Positions 54,772 to 62,952 of a stretch of 64,000 bases of DNA are shown piece by piece. The stretch spans positions 62,001 through 126,000 of the forward strand of contig CAWFEA010000017.1 of NCBI GenBank assembly GCA_963814745.1, written 5' to 3'. A program made the translations under genes and the position numbers. The notes beneath the pieces were generated by a model. That model was not told the DNA's origin, made no database searches, and saw nothing but the letters and a program-made list of their open reading frames with translations. Positions within the stretch are counted from its first letter, which is position 1, and every line of letters starts with the position of its first letter. This DNA comes from CAWBRT01 sp963814745. Its GTDB lineage: Bacteria; Acidobacteriota; Terriglobia; Terriglobales; Acidobacteriaceae.

Positions 54772-55915
54772 CTAGACGGCAACCGTAAACGAAGTCTCGT
54801 CCCGGGTCACTCGCCGATAGAGCGTGTCGCGCTCAAATGGCTCCCGCCCTGCTTCCTTGATCAGCCTGATCAGATCATGCCGGCGAAGCCCCTGCGGTGT
54901 CGTCGCTCCCGCATCGTGGTAGATCTTTTCTTCCACCACCGTGCCGTCGATATCATCGGCCCCAAAGCGCAGCGAAATTTGCGCCACCTTGGGAGTCATC
55001 ATCTGCCAGTAGGACTTGATATGCGGAAAATTGTCCAGCACCAGCCGGAGACCGCTATCTGCTTAATGTCCTGCATGCCGGTGGTGATGTGCAGATGCCG
55101 CAGCATGGTGTTGGCGGGATGGAACGAGAGCGGAATAAAACGTCTGGAAGCCATGGGTCTCGTCCTGCAGGGCGCGCAATTTCACCAGGTGATCGACCCG
55201 GTCCTCGTCGTTCTCGATGTGCCCATAGAGCATGGTGGCGTTGGACTTCAGCCCGATCTGGTGGGCCTGCGGGCCGTTTCCAGCCACTCGCTGCCGTCGA
55301 TCTTGTGGTCGCAGATGATCGCGCGCACCCGCTCGGCAGAAGATCTCGGCTCCGCCGCCGGGCATCGATTGCACGCCCGCCTCTTTCATTTTCAGCAGCA
55401 GTTTCGCGTATGGACAGCTGGCCCAATTTGGCAAAGAAGGCGACTTCGACCATCGTGAATGCCTTCAGATGCACCTTCGGAAACCGCTCCCTCAGTCCGC
55501 TAAGCAGGTCCAGGAAATACTCCAGAGGCAAATCAGGGTGCAGGCCGCCCACGATGTGAAACTCCGTCACCGCCTCCGTATAGCCGGAGGCGGCCGCCTG
55601 CCAAGCCTCCTCCAAAGCCATGGTGTAGGCGCCGGGGGCGTCATTTTTACGGCCGAAAGCGCAGAGCCGGCAAGCCGCCACGCAGACGTTGGTGTGGATT
55701 AATGTGGCGGTTGACGTTGAAGTAGGCGCATCGCCGTACATCCGCTCGCGCACATGGTTGGCCAGCCAGCCCACGGCGAGCAGATCGCTCGTCTGATAGA
55801 GGACGACGCCGTCTTCGAACGCCAGCCGCTCCGCCCGCATAACCTTGTCGGCGATGGGCAGCAGCCTGGAATCGTCTGTCTGAAATGGGCGGTGTTTACT
55901 ATCCGGGGCGAACAT
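54772..55915 (-). pseudogene. mqnE: Aminodeoxyfutalosine synthase MqnE, at least five frameshifts
   Basis: A radical-SAM enzyme of the futalosine menaquinone pathway, about 380 residues when the frame is restored. The [4Fe-4S] motif CVAACRLCAF is near residue 92, followed by EFHIVGGLHPDLPLEYF, SMPGGGAEIF, KSNATMLYGHIENDEDRVDHL, and DGTVVEEKIYHDAGATTPQ near the end. The reading frame breaks near 55400, 55338, 55268, 55138 (a TTTT run) and 55046, each shift restored by the next. Amino-acid conservation is high on both sides of every break, arguing against long decay. Either the gene was lost very recently or the local sequence is unreliable. mqnP lies 76 bases upstream. Confidence 0.82.
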
Positions 55916-55991
55916 CCCTTCGATAATATCGCACAAAGCGGGGCGATGACAGCATCATGTCAGGGCGGAAGCTGATCCCGGTCACCAGCTC

Positions 55992-56861
55992 TCACCCGCC
56001 ACGGCGGAGCAGCACATCGCCGGCGACGAAGCCCAGCAGCAGCATGGAAATAAAGCCGTTGGTGGTGAAAAACGCCGCGTTCAGCCTACTCAGATCGTCA
56101 GCCCGCACCAGCGAGTGCTCATAAATAAGCAACGCTCCCACCAGCAGTACTCCCGCAAGCGCGACCGCTCCGAGAGCGAAGGCGAAGACCATCCACAGAA
56201 ACAACCCGAAGGCAACCAGGTGAAACATGCGCGCCAGCAGCAGCGACTTCGGAATGCCGAAGGACTGCGGCACGGAATACAGCTTGGCGCGGCAATCGTG
56301 ATCGTAGTCTTGGCAAGCATAGAGGATATCGAAGCCGCCTCCCCAGAACATGACCGCGCCGGTCACGATGAAGATTCTCGCGTCCAGCGTACCCCGGATC
56401 GCAACCCATGCGGCGGCCGGTGCGATCCCCATCGCCAAGCCCAGAAAGACATGCGCCCAACGGGTGAAGCGCTTCGTGTATGAGTATCCGAAGATGATGG
56501 CCAGCGCCGCGGGCGAAAGATAAAATGCAAGCTGGCTCAGCATTCTGGCGGCGAAAACCAGGATCAGCGAGAACACCACCACGAACCAGAACACAAACTG
56601 CCGCGAGAGCAGCCCGGCGGGAATGGCGCGCATTGCCGTGCGCGGATTGCCGGCGTCGATGGTCGCGTCCGCCAGGCGGTTAAACGCCATGGCCGCCGAC
56701 CGGGCGGAGACCAATGCCACCACCAGCCAGAACGCCTGCCGCAGGCTGGGCAGACCGCGCGCCGCCAACACCGCGCCGGTAAGGCCGAATGGAAGCGTGA
56801 GCACGGAGTGCTCCCACTTGATCATTTCCAGCGTAGTTCCTATGTTGCGAAAGAGGGACAC
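55992..56861 (-). CDS. mqnP: UbiA-family prenyltransferase, probable MqnP
   Basis: An integral membrane prenyltransferase of 289 residues with about eight helices. The two aspartate-rich prenyl-diphosphate motifs are present: NRLADATIDAGNPRT near residue 61 and DYDHDCRAKLYSVP near 190. In futalosine-pathway bacteria MqnP attaches the prenyl chain; the adjacent mqnE (same strand) supports that role over generic ubiquinone prenyl transfer. About 75 bases separate the two, so they may be co-transcribed. The upstream CYTH gene is divergent. Confidence 0.9.
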   Translation of the reverse strand: MSLFRNIGTTLEMIKWEHSVLTLPFGLTGAVLAARGLPSLRQAFWLVVALVSARSAAMAFNRLADATIDAGNPRTAMRAIPAGLLSRQFVFWFVVVFSLILVFAARMLSQLAFYLSPAALAIIFGYSYTKRFTRWAHVFLGLAMGIAPAAAWVAIRGTLDARIFIVTGAVMFWGGGFDILYACQDYDHDCRAKLYSVPQSFGIPKSLLLARMFHLVAFGLFLWMVFAFALGAVALAGVLLVGALLIYEHSLVRADDLSRLNAAFFTTNGFISMLLLGFVAGDVLLRRGG

Positions 56862-56928
56862 AGGTTTATTCTAACGTGGAAGCGGTCGAATTCGCGCGGT
56901 GTACACTGCCTGAAGCAAGGAGCACACG

Positions 56929-57507
56929 TTGGCTAAGAGCTCTGAAGTCGAGATCAAGTTTCGCGTCACCGACGCCGGCCAGCTTGAGCGGTCTCTCGCC
57001 AGCGCCGGCTTTCAGTTAAAGACTCCTCCGACCCATGAGGTGAACTCACTTTATGATCGCGCGGGCAGTCCCCTGCGCCGACAAGGAGTGATTCTGCGTC
57101 TGCGCAAGTACGGTGAGCGCTGGCTGCTCACCCACAAGGCGAAGGGCACGCCTGGAAGATACAAGAAACGCGAGGAGCACGAAACCACGGTCGAGAACGG
57201 CCCCGAACTCGACGCAATTCTGCGCGCACTTGGATATGCGCCGAGCTTCGTCTATGAAAAGTTCCGTTCCGAATGGAGCGACGGCAAGGGCGAAGTGGTG
57301 GTAGATCATACGCCGATCGGAGTTATCGCCGAAATCGAAGGCGCGGCGCGCTGGATCGACCGCACTGCCCGCGCTCTCGGGGTTCAGTCCAGCGACTACA
57401 TCACCAAGTCGTACGGCGAACTCTTTCTGGAGTGGAAGAAAGCAACCGGCAGCCCGGCGGCCAACATGACCTTCCGTGAATGTGGAAGCCGGCGGCCGCG
57501 CTTCTGA
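56929..57507 (+). CDS. CYTH-domain protein (class IV adenylate cyclase-like)
   Basis: A 192-residue CYTH (triphosphate tunnel) protein. The N-terminal ExExK motif (SEVEIKF) is intact; the barrel strands carry RLRKYGERWLLTHKAKG, EEHETTVENG and FRSEWSDGKGEVVVDHTPIG with the expected basic and acidic residues. The TTG start at 56929 is 8 bases after GGAG. Such proteins act as adenylate cyclase, thiamine triphosphatase or tripolyphosphatase; the activity here is not specified by sequence. Divergent from mqnP. Confidence 0.9.
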   Translation: MAKSSEVEIKFRVTDAGQLERSLASAGFQLKTPPTHEVNSLYDRAGSPLRRQGVILRLRKYGERWLLTHKAKGTPGRYKKREEHETTVENGPELDAILRALGYAPSFVYEKFRSEWSDGKGEVVVDHTPIGVIAEIEGAARWIDRTARALGVQSSDYITKSYGELFLEWKKATGSPAANMTFRECGSRRPRF

Positions 57508-57627
57508 ACCAGCAAGCTCGCGGCCGTTTTGATGTAGACCGATCGCAGAGTCAATACGCCTCGGAACTGATCATCGCCGGACTGCTGGCCCAGCTATTGC
57601 GTGGACTATACCTCTCGCGACTTTGAA

Positions 57628-60384
57628 CTAGAAGTGAAAGCCTAACTGAGCGCTGAAGCTCCGCGGAGTGACGTAGTGCGTCCCGCTGAAAGTGGAGAGA
57701 AAGTTATAGAGCGCGTAATTGTTGGCCAGATTGATGATAGTGAACTGAGCGCTCCATTTGTATTTTTCTCCGTGAAACAGGTCATCGTCGCCGATGGTAA
57801 GGTCGAACAGGTGACGCGGATTAACACGAGGAGGGTTTTTGTCGTCATTCTCGGTGCCGGGGGCCGGTACCTTGACCAGCGTGGAACCGAACTGCGAGGC
57901 CAGGCAGGTGAAGGGCAGCGCCTGAGTCGGAGTCGCGTGTATGCTCCCACAGTAAAACCCCGCTTGGAATTCCTGGTCTGCCGTCAGTGGCACGCCGGTA
58001 GTGGTGGTCATGTTAATCGCCGGCAACCCGTTGAGCGTCGTTGACTGCGGACAATCGTTGCCTGGACCTACGCCATAACACGGCACCTGGCCGGCCACCA
58101 ACCCGCTGTCATAGCGCCAGTTAAAGCCAAGCCAAGGTCCACGCTTCCAAGGCTGGTATTGAAAGTGGGTTGTCGCGTTGAAATGCTCGTCGTGGTCGAT
58201 GCGAAAGACCCCCGAAGGCGCCGACGGAGTGGCTCCGGCTCCGCCGATCTGGGGAGTGAAGAAGCGCGCGGCCACGCTGGAGAACACTACATAGGCGGAG
58301 AATCCGTGGAGGTTGGGCACACTGACCCGGCCCATGTATCCGGGAATCTTCGAGTTGTGCCACTCGATCGGAAAAGTGATCGGCGTGTTGCCCAGCACGC
58401 TGAAATCGTACGCGTTGTGCGTATACTTCCAAATATACTCACCGGAGAAAACCAGATACTTTCCCAAAGCCTGCTGAAGGCCAACATGAAATTCATTGCG
58501 CCAGCCCGGACTCAAAGGAGTGCCTTGGGAGTTGGAGCATCCGAGCAGCGGATTGAGAACGGGGTTGCTGCAGCCGACGCTCGCGAGCACCAGATTCTCG
58601 TTGAAGGGCGTTTCCAAAACACGCGCGTAGGATGCGCGAAGGACCGTGTTGGTCTTCTTGATGTTGTACGCGACTCCCAGGCGGGGCTCGACTTGGTTAG
58701 CGGTTGTCAGACCGTTGTAGACATCGCCGCGAATCCCAAGGTTGAAATTCCACGGTCCCTTCGTGATTGCATCTTGAACATACAGGGCCAATTCCTTGAC
58801 GTCGGTATGGCCGTTGAAAACGTATGGAGTCGCGCTCGGGTTAAGGGCCAGATCGTAAGGCAGCAACAAACTGGTGGCAGCAAACGTCGGATCGACAATT
58901 GTCAGGTTGTCGTGCTCGTCAAGGAACGTTTGTTGATAGTTGACGCCCGCCTTCAGGTTATGGATGCCCTTTACATACGAGATGTCAGAACGCAGGCCGG
59001 CATTGGTCAGCGTTCGATTCTGGCCAACGCTCTCTGATTGCAGGTCAGGAGCATAGTCGGAGAAAGGGTTCGCGCTCGGATAATAGTTGTACTGGTCCCG
59101 CCGCACATAGGCACCCAAGGTAAATAGAGTTGTGTCACTGATCAAGTGGTTCCACGACGGCGCGATATTAAATGTTTTGATCTGCGAGCGCTGGTCCGTG
59201 GGGCCGACAGGTAAGCCGTTGGGGCCAAGGCCCCCGGTGCTCGCCCAACCCGCAGCGTTCTGCTGATCGAAAGAATTCGGCGTCTGGAACCAGGAACGCG
59301 TGAATTGAAGATTAGTGTGAATCGTATCCTTGTTATTAACCTGCCAATCCACGCGGTCAAAGACGTTCTCTTCATTTCCCTTATCGTGCATTATGGTGAA
59401 CTCCGGCGGGTCGAGGAAACGACCGGTGTTCAGGCCGCTCACAGCTATGAAATTACCCCAGTTCTTACCGCCGTAGCCGAGATCAAAGCCCGCATTGGCG
59501 GTGCCGAAACTACCGTACGACCCGGTGACGCTACCGTGGGGGGTGGTCATACCCTGGCCGGAGCGCGTGGTGACGTTGATGACCAGACTCGTCTTGTCGC
59601 CGTACTCCGCCGGCGGCGCACCGGAAATCACCTCCATCGACTCAATCGAATCCAGAGGGATCTGATTGGAAAATACCTTGCTCTGTTGATCGGTGATGGG
59701 CTGGCCATCGACCGAGAACGAGTTTTCGGCGTGATCGCCCAAGCCGTGAAAAAGGCCGTTCGAGTCGGCGGCGACGCCCGGTGTGGCGAGCGTAACCAGC
59801 GAGCTTACCGAAGAGGACGGGCTCTCCAGGGGGAGTTTGTCGAACAAGCCGCGGTCCACGTCGGTGTGAAATACAGGCGTGTTTTCCAAAAGGTCTTCCG
59901 CTGAGGCCTCAACCGTTACAGACTGGGAAGAACTTGCAACCTGCAAGCTGATGTCCAGATTCAACGGCACGACCGAGCGAACGCCGATGTCGTGGACGTA
60001 GGGGCTGAAGCCTGTCCCAGTGATAGTGAGGTGATAAGGATTGAAAGGCACGTTCTGAATCGTAAATTTGCCTAAGTTATCGGTGCTGGTCGTGCGGACG
60101 AAATGGCTGACTGGGTTCTGAATCTCAACCGTCGCGCCGGGTACCACCGCTCCCGAGGGATCAAGCACTGTGCCACTCACCGATGTAGAACTGCCGCCAG
60201 ACTGCGCGCTAGCGGCAACCAGCCCAAGAGTTAGATAAAGAAGCATTGAAACAGCCCCGATCAGCGACTTCCGGCGGAAAATCCGCATGAACTTCGTCGG
60301 AGATGAACCGGCTTGCAGAGCGGCCAAAACAAGGCTGTAGGTAAAACTGCGAAAAGACGGAGTTCGCCCTTTCAGAAATTGCAT
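57628..60384 (-). CDS. TonB-dependent receptor with N-terminal carboxypeptidase-regulatory domain (Oar-like)
   Basis: A 918-residue outer-membrane receptor of the acidobacterial Oar type. A carboxypeptidase-regulatory-like beta domain (TVLDPSGAVVPGATVEIQNP, TTSTDNLGKFTIQNVPF) comes first, then a plug (SVDGQPITDQQSKVFSNQIPLDSIESMEVISG, VINVTTRSGQG), then a long barrel ending SAQLGFHF. The start at 60384 has GTGGAGG 5 bases upstream, but it puts 32 residues before a second Met (60288) that begins a textbook signal peptide (MRIFRRKSLIGAVSMLLYLTLGLVAASA). The N-terminal extension is therefore odd and may be a leader peptide. It takes up an unknown ligand, probably with the small CxxC protein upstream. 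Confidence 0.93.
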   Translation of the reverse strand: MQFLKGRTPSFRSFTYSLVLAALQAGSSPTKFMRIFRRKSLIGAVSMLLYLTLGLVAASAQSGGSSTSVSGTVLDPSGAVVPGATVEIQNPVSHFVRTTSTDNLGKFTIQNVPFNPYHLTITGTGFSPYVHDIGVRSVVPLNLDISLQVASSSQSVTVEASAEDLLENTPVFHTDVDRGLFDKLPLESPSSSVSSLVTLATPGVAADSNGLFHGLGDHAENSFSVDGQPITDQQSKVFSNQIPLDSIESMEVISGAPPAEYGDKTSLVINVTTRSGQGMTTPHGSVTGSYGSFGTANAGFDLGYGGKNWGNFIAVSGLNTGRFLDPPEFTIMHDKGNEENVFDRVDWQVNNKDTIHTNLQFTRSWFQTPNSFDQQNAAGWASTGGLGPNGLPVGPTDQRSQIKTFNIAPSWNHLISDTTLFTLGAYVRRDQYNYYPSANPFSDYAPDLQSESVGQNRTLTNAGLRSDISYVKGIHNLKAGVNYQQTFLDEHDNLTIVDPTFAATSLLLPYDLALNPSATPYVFNGHTDVKELALYVQDAITKGPWNFNLGIRGDVYNGLTTANQVEPRLGVAYNIKKTNTVLRASYARVLETPFNENLVLASVGCSNPVLNPLLGCSNSQGTPLSPGWRNEFHVGLQQALGKYLVFSGEYIWKYTHNAYDFSVLGNTPITFPIEWHNSKIPGYMGRVSVPNLHGFSAYVVFSSVAARFFTPQIGGAGATPSAPSGVFRIDHDEHFNATTHFQYQPWKRGPWLGFNWRYDSGLVAGQVPCYGVGPGNDCPQSTTLNGLPAINMTTTTGVPLTADQEFQAGFYCGSIHATPTQALPFTCLASQFGSTLVKVPAPGTENDDKNPPRVNPRHLFDLTIGDDDLFHGEKYKWSAQFTIINLANNYALYNFLSTFSGTHYVTPRSFSAQLGFHF

Positions 60385-60454
60385 AAAAGCCTCCACGGAA
60401 TCGTTTAGATGAACCGTTAGGTAAACGACTGCTGCATTCGGCTGAAGCTGGGAA

Positions 60455-60790
60455 CTACGCCGACGCAGGCGGAGGACGAATACAGGCAACCGGCAAGAAA
60501 AGGCGGGATTGAAGCTGGGGTTCGGAGGAAACAAAAGGCGCAAAGACTGAATCAAGTATAGGCGCTAACCTAATCTCGATTGGCGCAGTCGCCGAATGCG
60601 CTGCCATGCATAGGGAGCAACCCGGCTCGGGCGCGTCCGACCTCCCGGGCGTAAGCATGCTCGCATGGAAATGCACCGCCTCGGCAGTCGCGAAGACGGC
60701 CAGTAGCAATAGGGCGAGCACGGCGACCCATTTCATGGCTGGTGACCGATCGAATTGGATCTTCCGTCTCATGGCCTTTCGCGGCTCCAT
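60455..60790 (-). CDS. Small exported Cys/His protein, DUF2946-like
   Basis: A 111-residue protein with an N-terminal signal/anchor (MKWVAVLALLLLAVFATAEA) followed by HFHASM, a CSLCMAAHSA motif and a proline-rich C-terminus (CIRPPPASA). This pattern recalls DUF2946-type proteins associated with TonB receptors and metal uptake. The start is uncertain among 60790, 60772 and 60736. It lies 70 bases upstream of the receptor gene on the same strand. Confidence 0.62.
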   Translation of the reverse strand: MEPRKAMRRKIQFDRSPAMKWVAVLALLLLAVFATAEAVHFHASMLTPGRSDAPEPGCSLCMAAHSATAPIEIRLAPILDSVFAPFVSSEPQLQSRLFLPVACIRPPPASA

Positions 60791-60946
60791 GTGTGATGCC
60801 GTTCGAGGGTACCACGATGCCTTGAAGTTCGTCAATCAAGGCCACGGTACGCCGATGGGAGAATTCGACCGAAAAGCGCTCACGGCCGTTGGAGGTGACT
60901 AGCCCCAACATTAATTTATTGAGTAGTGGTTGCAGTCGGAAACTAT

Positions 60947-61387
60947 TCAGAGGGAATCCGGGTCGCCGCGCGGCAGCCCGCTGGCGCTAGTCGAGCTGGT
61001 ACTGGTGGATTTACCGGTAGATGTACCGGTAGATGTACTGCTACCTGTGGATCCGCTGACGACGGTGATACTTACGTCCGTGGTGTAGGTTGTGTTGCTG
61101 GAAGTATCGTGCGCCTGCAAGGCAAGCACATGGGAGCCAGATGCCAGCGAGCTAACGGTGTAACCGAATGTGCTCGTGCCGTCCTGAGCTACAATAGCCT
61201 TGCCATCAATCCATAACTTCATGTAGCTCGCCATCCCACTGTAAGTAAAGTTCACGTTGAACGGTACGGCGACAGTTGCTCCTTTTCCCGGTGAACTTAC
61301 GGTTATGGTGCCTGCTGTTGCCAGAACGCTAAAGAACGAAAGAAACACAAAGGCTAAAGTTCGAGTAATCCATTTTGTCATGAACAT
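60947..61387 (-). CDS. Exported Ig-like domain protein with Ser/Thr tail
   Basis: A 146-residue exported protein: signal peptide (MTKWITRTLAFVFLSFFSVLATA) then one beta-sandwich of the bacterial Ig-like kind (VSSPGKGATVAVPFNVNFTYSG, LASGSHVLALQAHDTSSNTTYTTDVSITV) and a low-complexity Ser/Thr tail. The start at 61387 has GAGG 6 bases upstream. The tail is encoded by a short minisatellite (CCGGTAGATGTA at 61014-61025 and 61026-61037). Function unknown. Confidence 0.7.
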   Translation of the reverse strand: MFMTKWITRTLAFVFLSFFSVLATAGTITVSSPGKGATVAVPFNVNFTYSGMASYMKLWIDGKAIVAQDGTSTFGYTVSSLASGSHVLALQAHDTSSNTTYTTDVSITVVSGSTGSSTSTGTSTGKSTSTSSTSASGLPRGDPDSL

Positions 61388-61823
61388 CTGAAGCCTCGTT
61401 TTGGTTCTTGTCTTGCCAAAGCCAAAAGGCACGCAACCGGCTTCGGCGAGAAGAATAGCTTCAGCATGTTCGCAATGAACTTCGGTGAAGATACTAAGAG
61501 GGAACATTCAAGAGACTTAGACTTTGGCACTAACTAACACCGCTGACACCTACATCGTAAGAAACGGCGAGCTAGTCAACGGGTTGAGAAAGGCCACGCT
61601 CCGTGGCCTGTTCGGCATGATCCAAGCAGCAATCACCTAAGCAATAACCATTACCGCGAAGTAATGCGTTGCATCTTTCAGTTTTTTACCGGAGGCTCAA
61701 GTAAGAGGTATTGTCTAGGCAGGCCGATGATTCGTGCCGAACGAGCGCGGCAGTGGGGCTTGAAAGAATGCGCCACCGTCCCGGTAATGCGGATTCAATT
61801 GGCGAGATTCGCTGGTCGCCTGA
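61388..61823. other. Gene-free gap with one hairpin
   Basis: A 436-base gap between the Ig-like protein start and the methyltransferase end, both on the minus strand. A perfect 8-bp hairpin, AGGCCACG / CGTGGCCT, lies at 61591-61609. No gene recognised. Confidence 0.45.
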
Positions 61824-62668
61824 TTACTCGATCGAATTTTCAGGCTCCGTCTGGTTGCGGGTTGCCGTCCAAGTAAAATCGCGAGTCCCTTCGCTCAGTA
61901 GGCCGTTCATTGTCCCATCCGCCATCTTCTGGGCGCTAAACCGGCGCTGCCCGCTCTCAAATTCCAACCGGTCCCCGACCAGTCTCACTGCGGCGACCGG
62001 TTCCTCTTTGCCGTTTACAGTCAACGTGGCCATAACCTTCTGGAACTCCTGATGTAATGTGAGCCTCGTAGTGATCAGGGTTGGCGCCGGCCTTTATCGT
62101 CCAATGCCAAACGCCTGCCACCCTGGCCGGCACGATCCACAGCAGAACAGCGGCGCCATTAACCGAGCTGGTTTCGTCCGGTTGCCAGTCCCCCATCAGG
62201 AAGTCGTGCGAGACAATCGGGGTTCCCGGCTTCAGTTGGCGCAACAGCAACGGACGAAGCCTGACGTTCACAGCCGATGAGAGGTACAACATAACTGCCG
62301 TAGCCTCGTGGAAATCGGCTTGAAAAATATCTTCTTGAAGGAACTTGACGCGGTCCGAGAACGCCCATCGCCCGGGCATTCTGTTTGCTTTCGCGGATGC
62401 GTTCCGGGTCTATATCAATCCCGACTCCGCGGGCGGCGTAGTGTATCGCGGCGGTGATAACGATGCGGCCATCGCCACACCCGAGGTCGTACACCACACT
62501 GTTCTCCGAAAGGTTTGCCATGCGGAGCATTTCGTCAACCACAGCTTGCTCGGTCGGCACGAAAATAACATCGGGGGACTTTGCATCCTGGCAGTAACCT
62601 GGTACGACAGTAACGGAAAAAGTAATCAGCAGAATCGAAGGCATGATCCAACGATGCAATCTGCTCAT
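61824..62668 (-). pseudogene. Exported class I SAM-dependent methyltransferase, two frameshifts
   Basis: A methyltransferase of about 280 residues with an N-terminal signal peptide (MSRLHRWIMPSILLITFSVTVVPGYCQ), so it appears to act outside the cytoplasm. The SAM-binding motif VYDLGCGDGRIVITAA and the next acidic strand GVGIDIDPERIRESKQNA are intact. DIFQADFHEATAVMLYLSSAVNVRLRPLLLRQLKPGTPIVSHDFLMGDW and a C-terminal beta domain follow. The frame breaks near 62365 and again near 62050. Conservation on both sides suggests indel errors, though loss is possible. GAGG lies 7 bases before the ATG at 62668. Substrate unknown. Confidence 0.72.
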
Positions 62669-62952
62669 GATGCGGACCTCTTTCTTGCCGCTTCTATGAT
62701 ACCTGCTCGTTCTGCCTCGGCGACGGCCAATTTCATAAGCTGCGTTGGAGTGCTGCTTCATTGCACTGGCTCGCTCTGGACCGCAGTGGAAATATGTTCC
62801 CGAACTTCGGCGCTACCCATGGCTGCGAACCGGCGCGCGAGGAAGCAGATCATTGCGTATTGGAGTAAAGCAGAATTTAGACAGAAGTGTATGAAGCAGG
62901 TAAGGGCCAAGCCGACAGTTCGCCTTGGCCCTGGGGTTTGAAGAAAATACTT

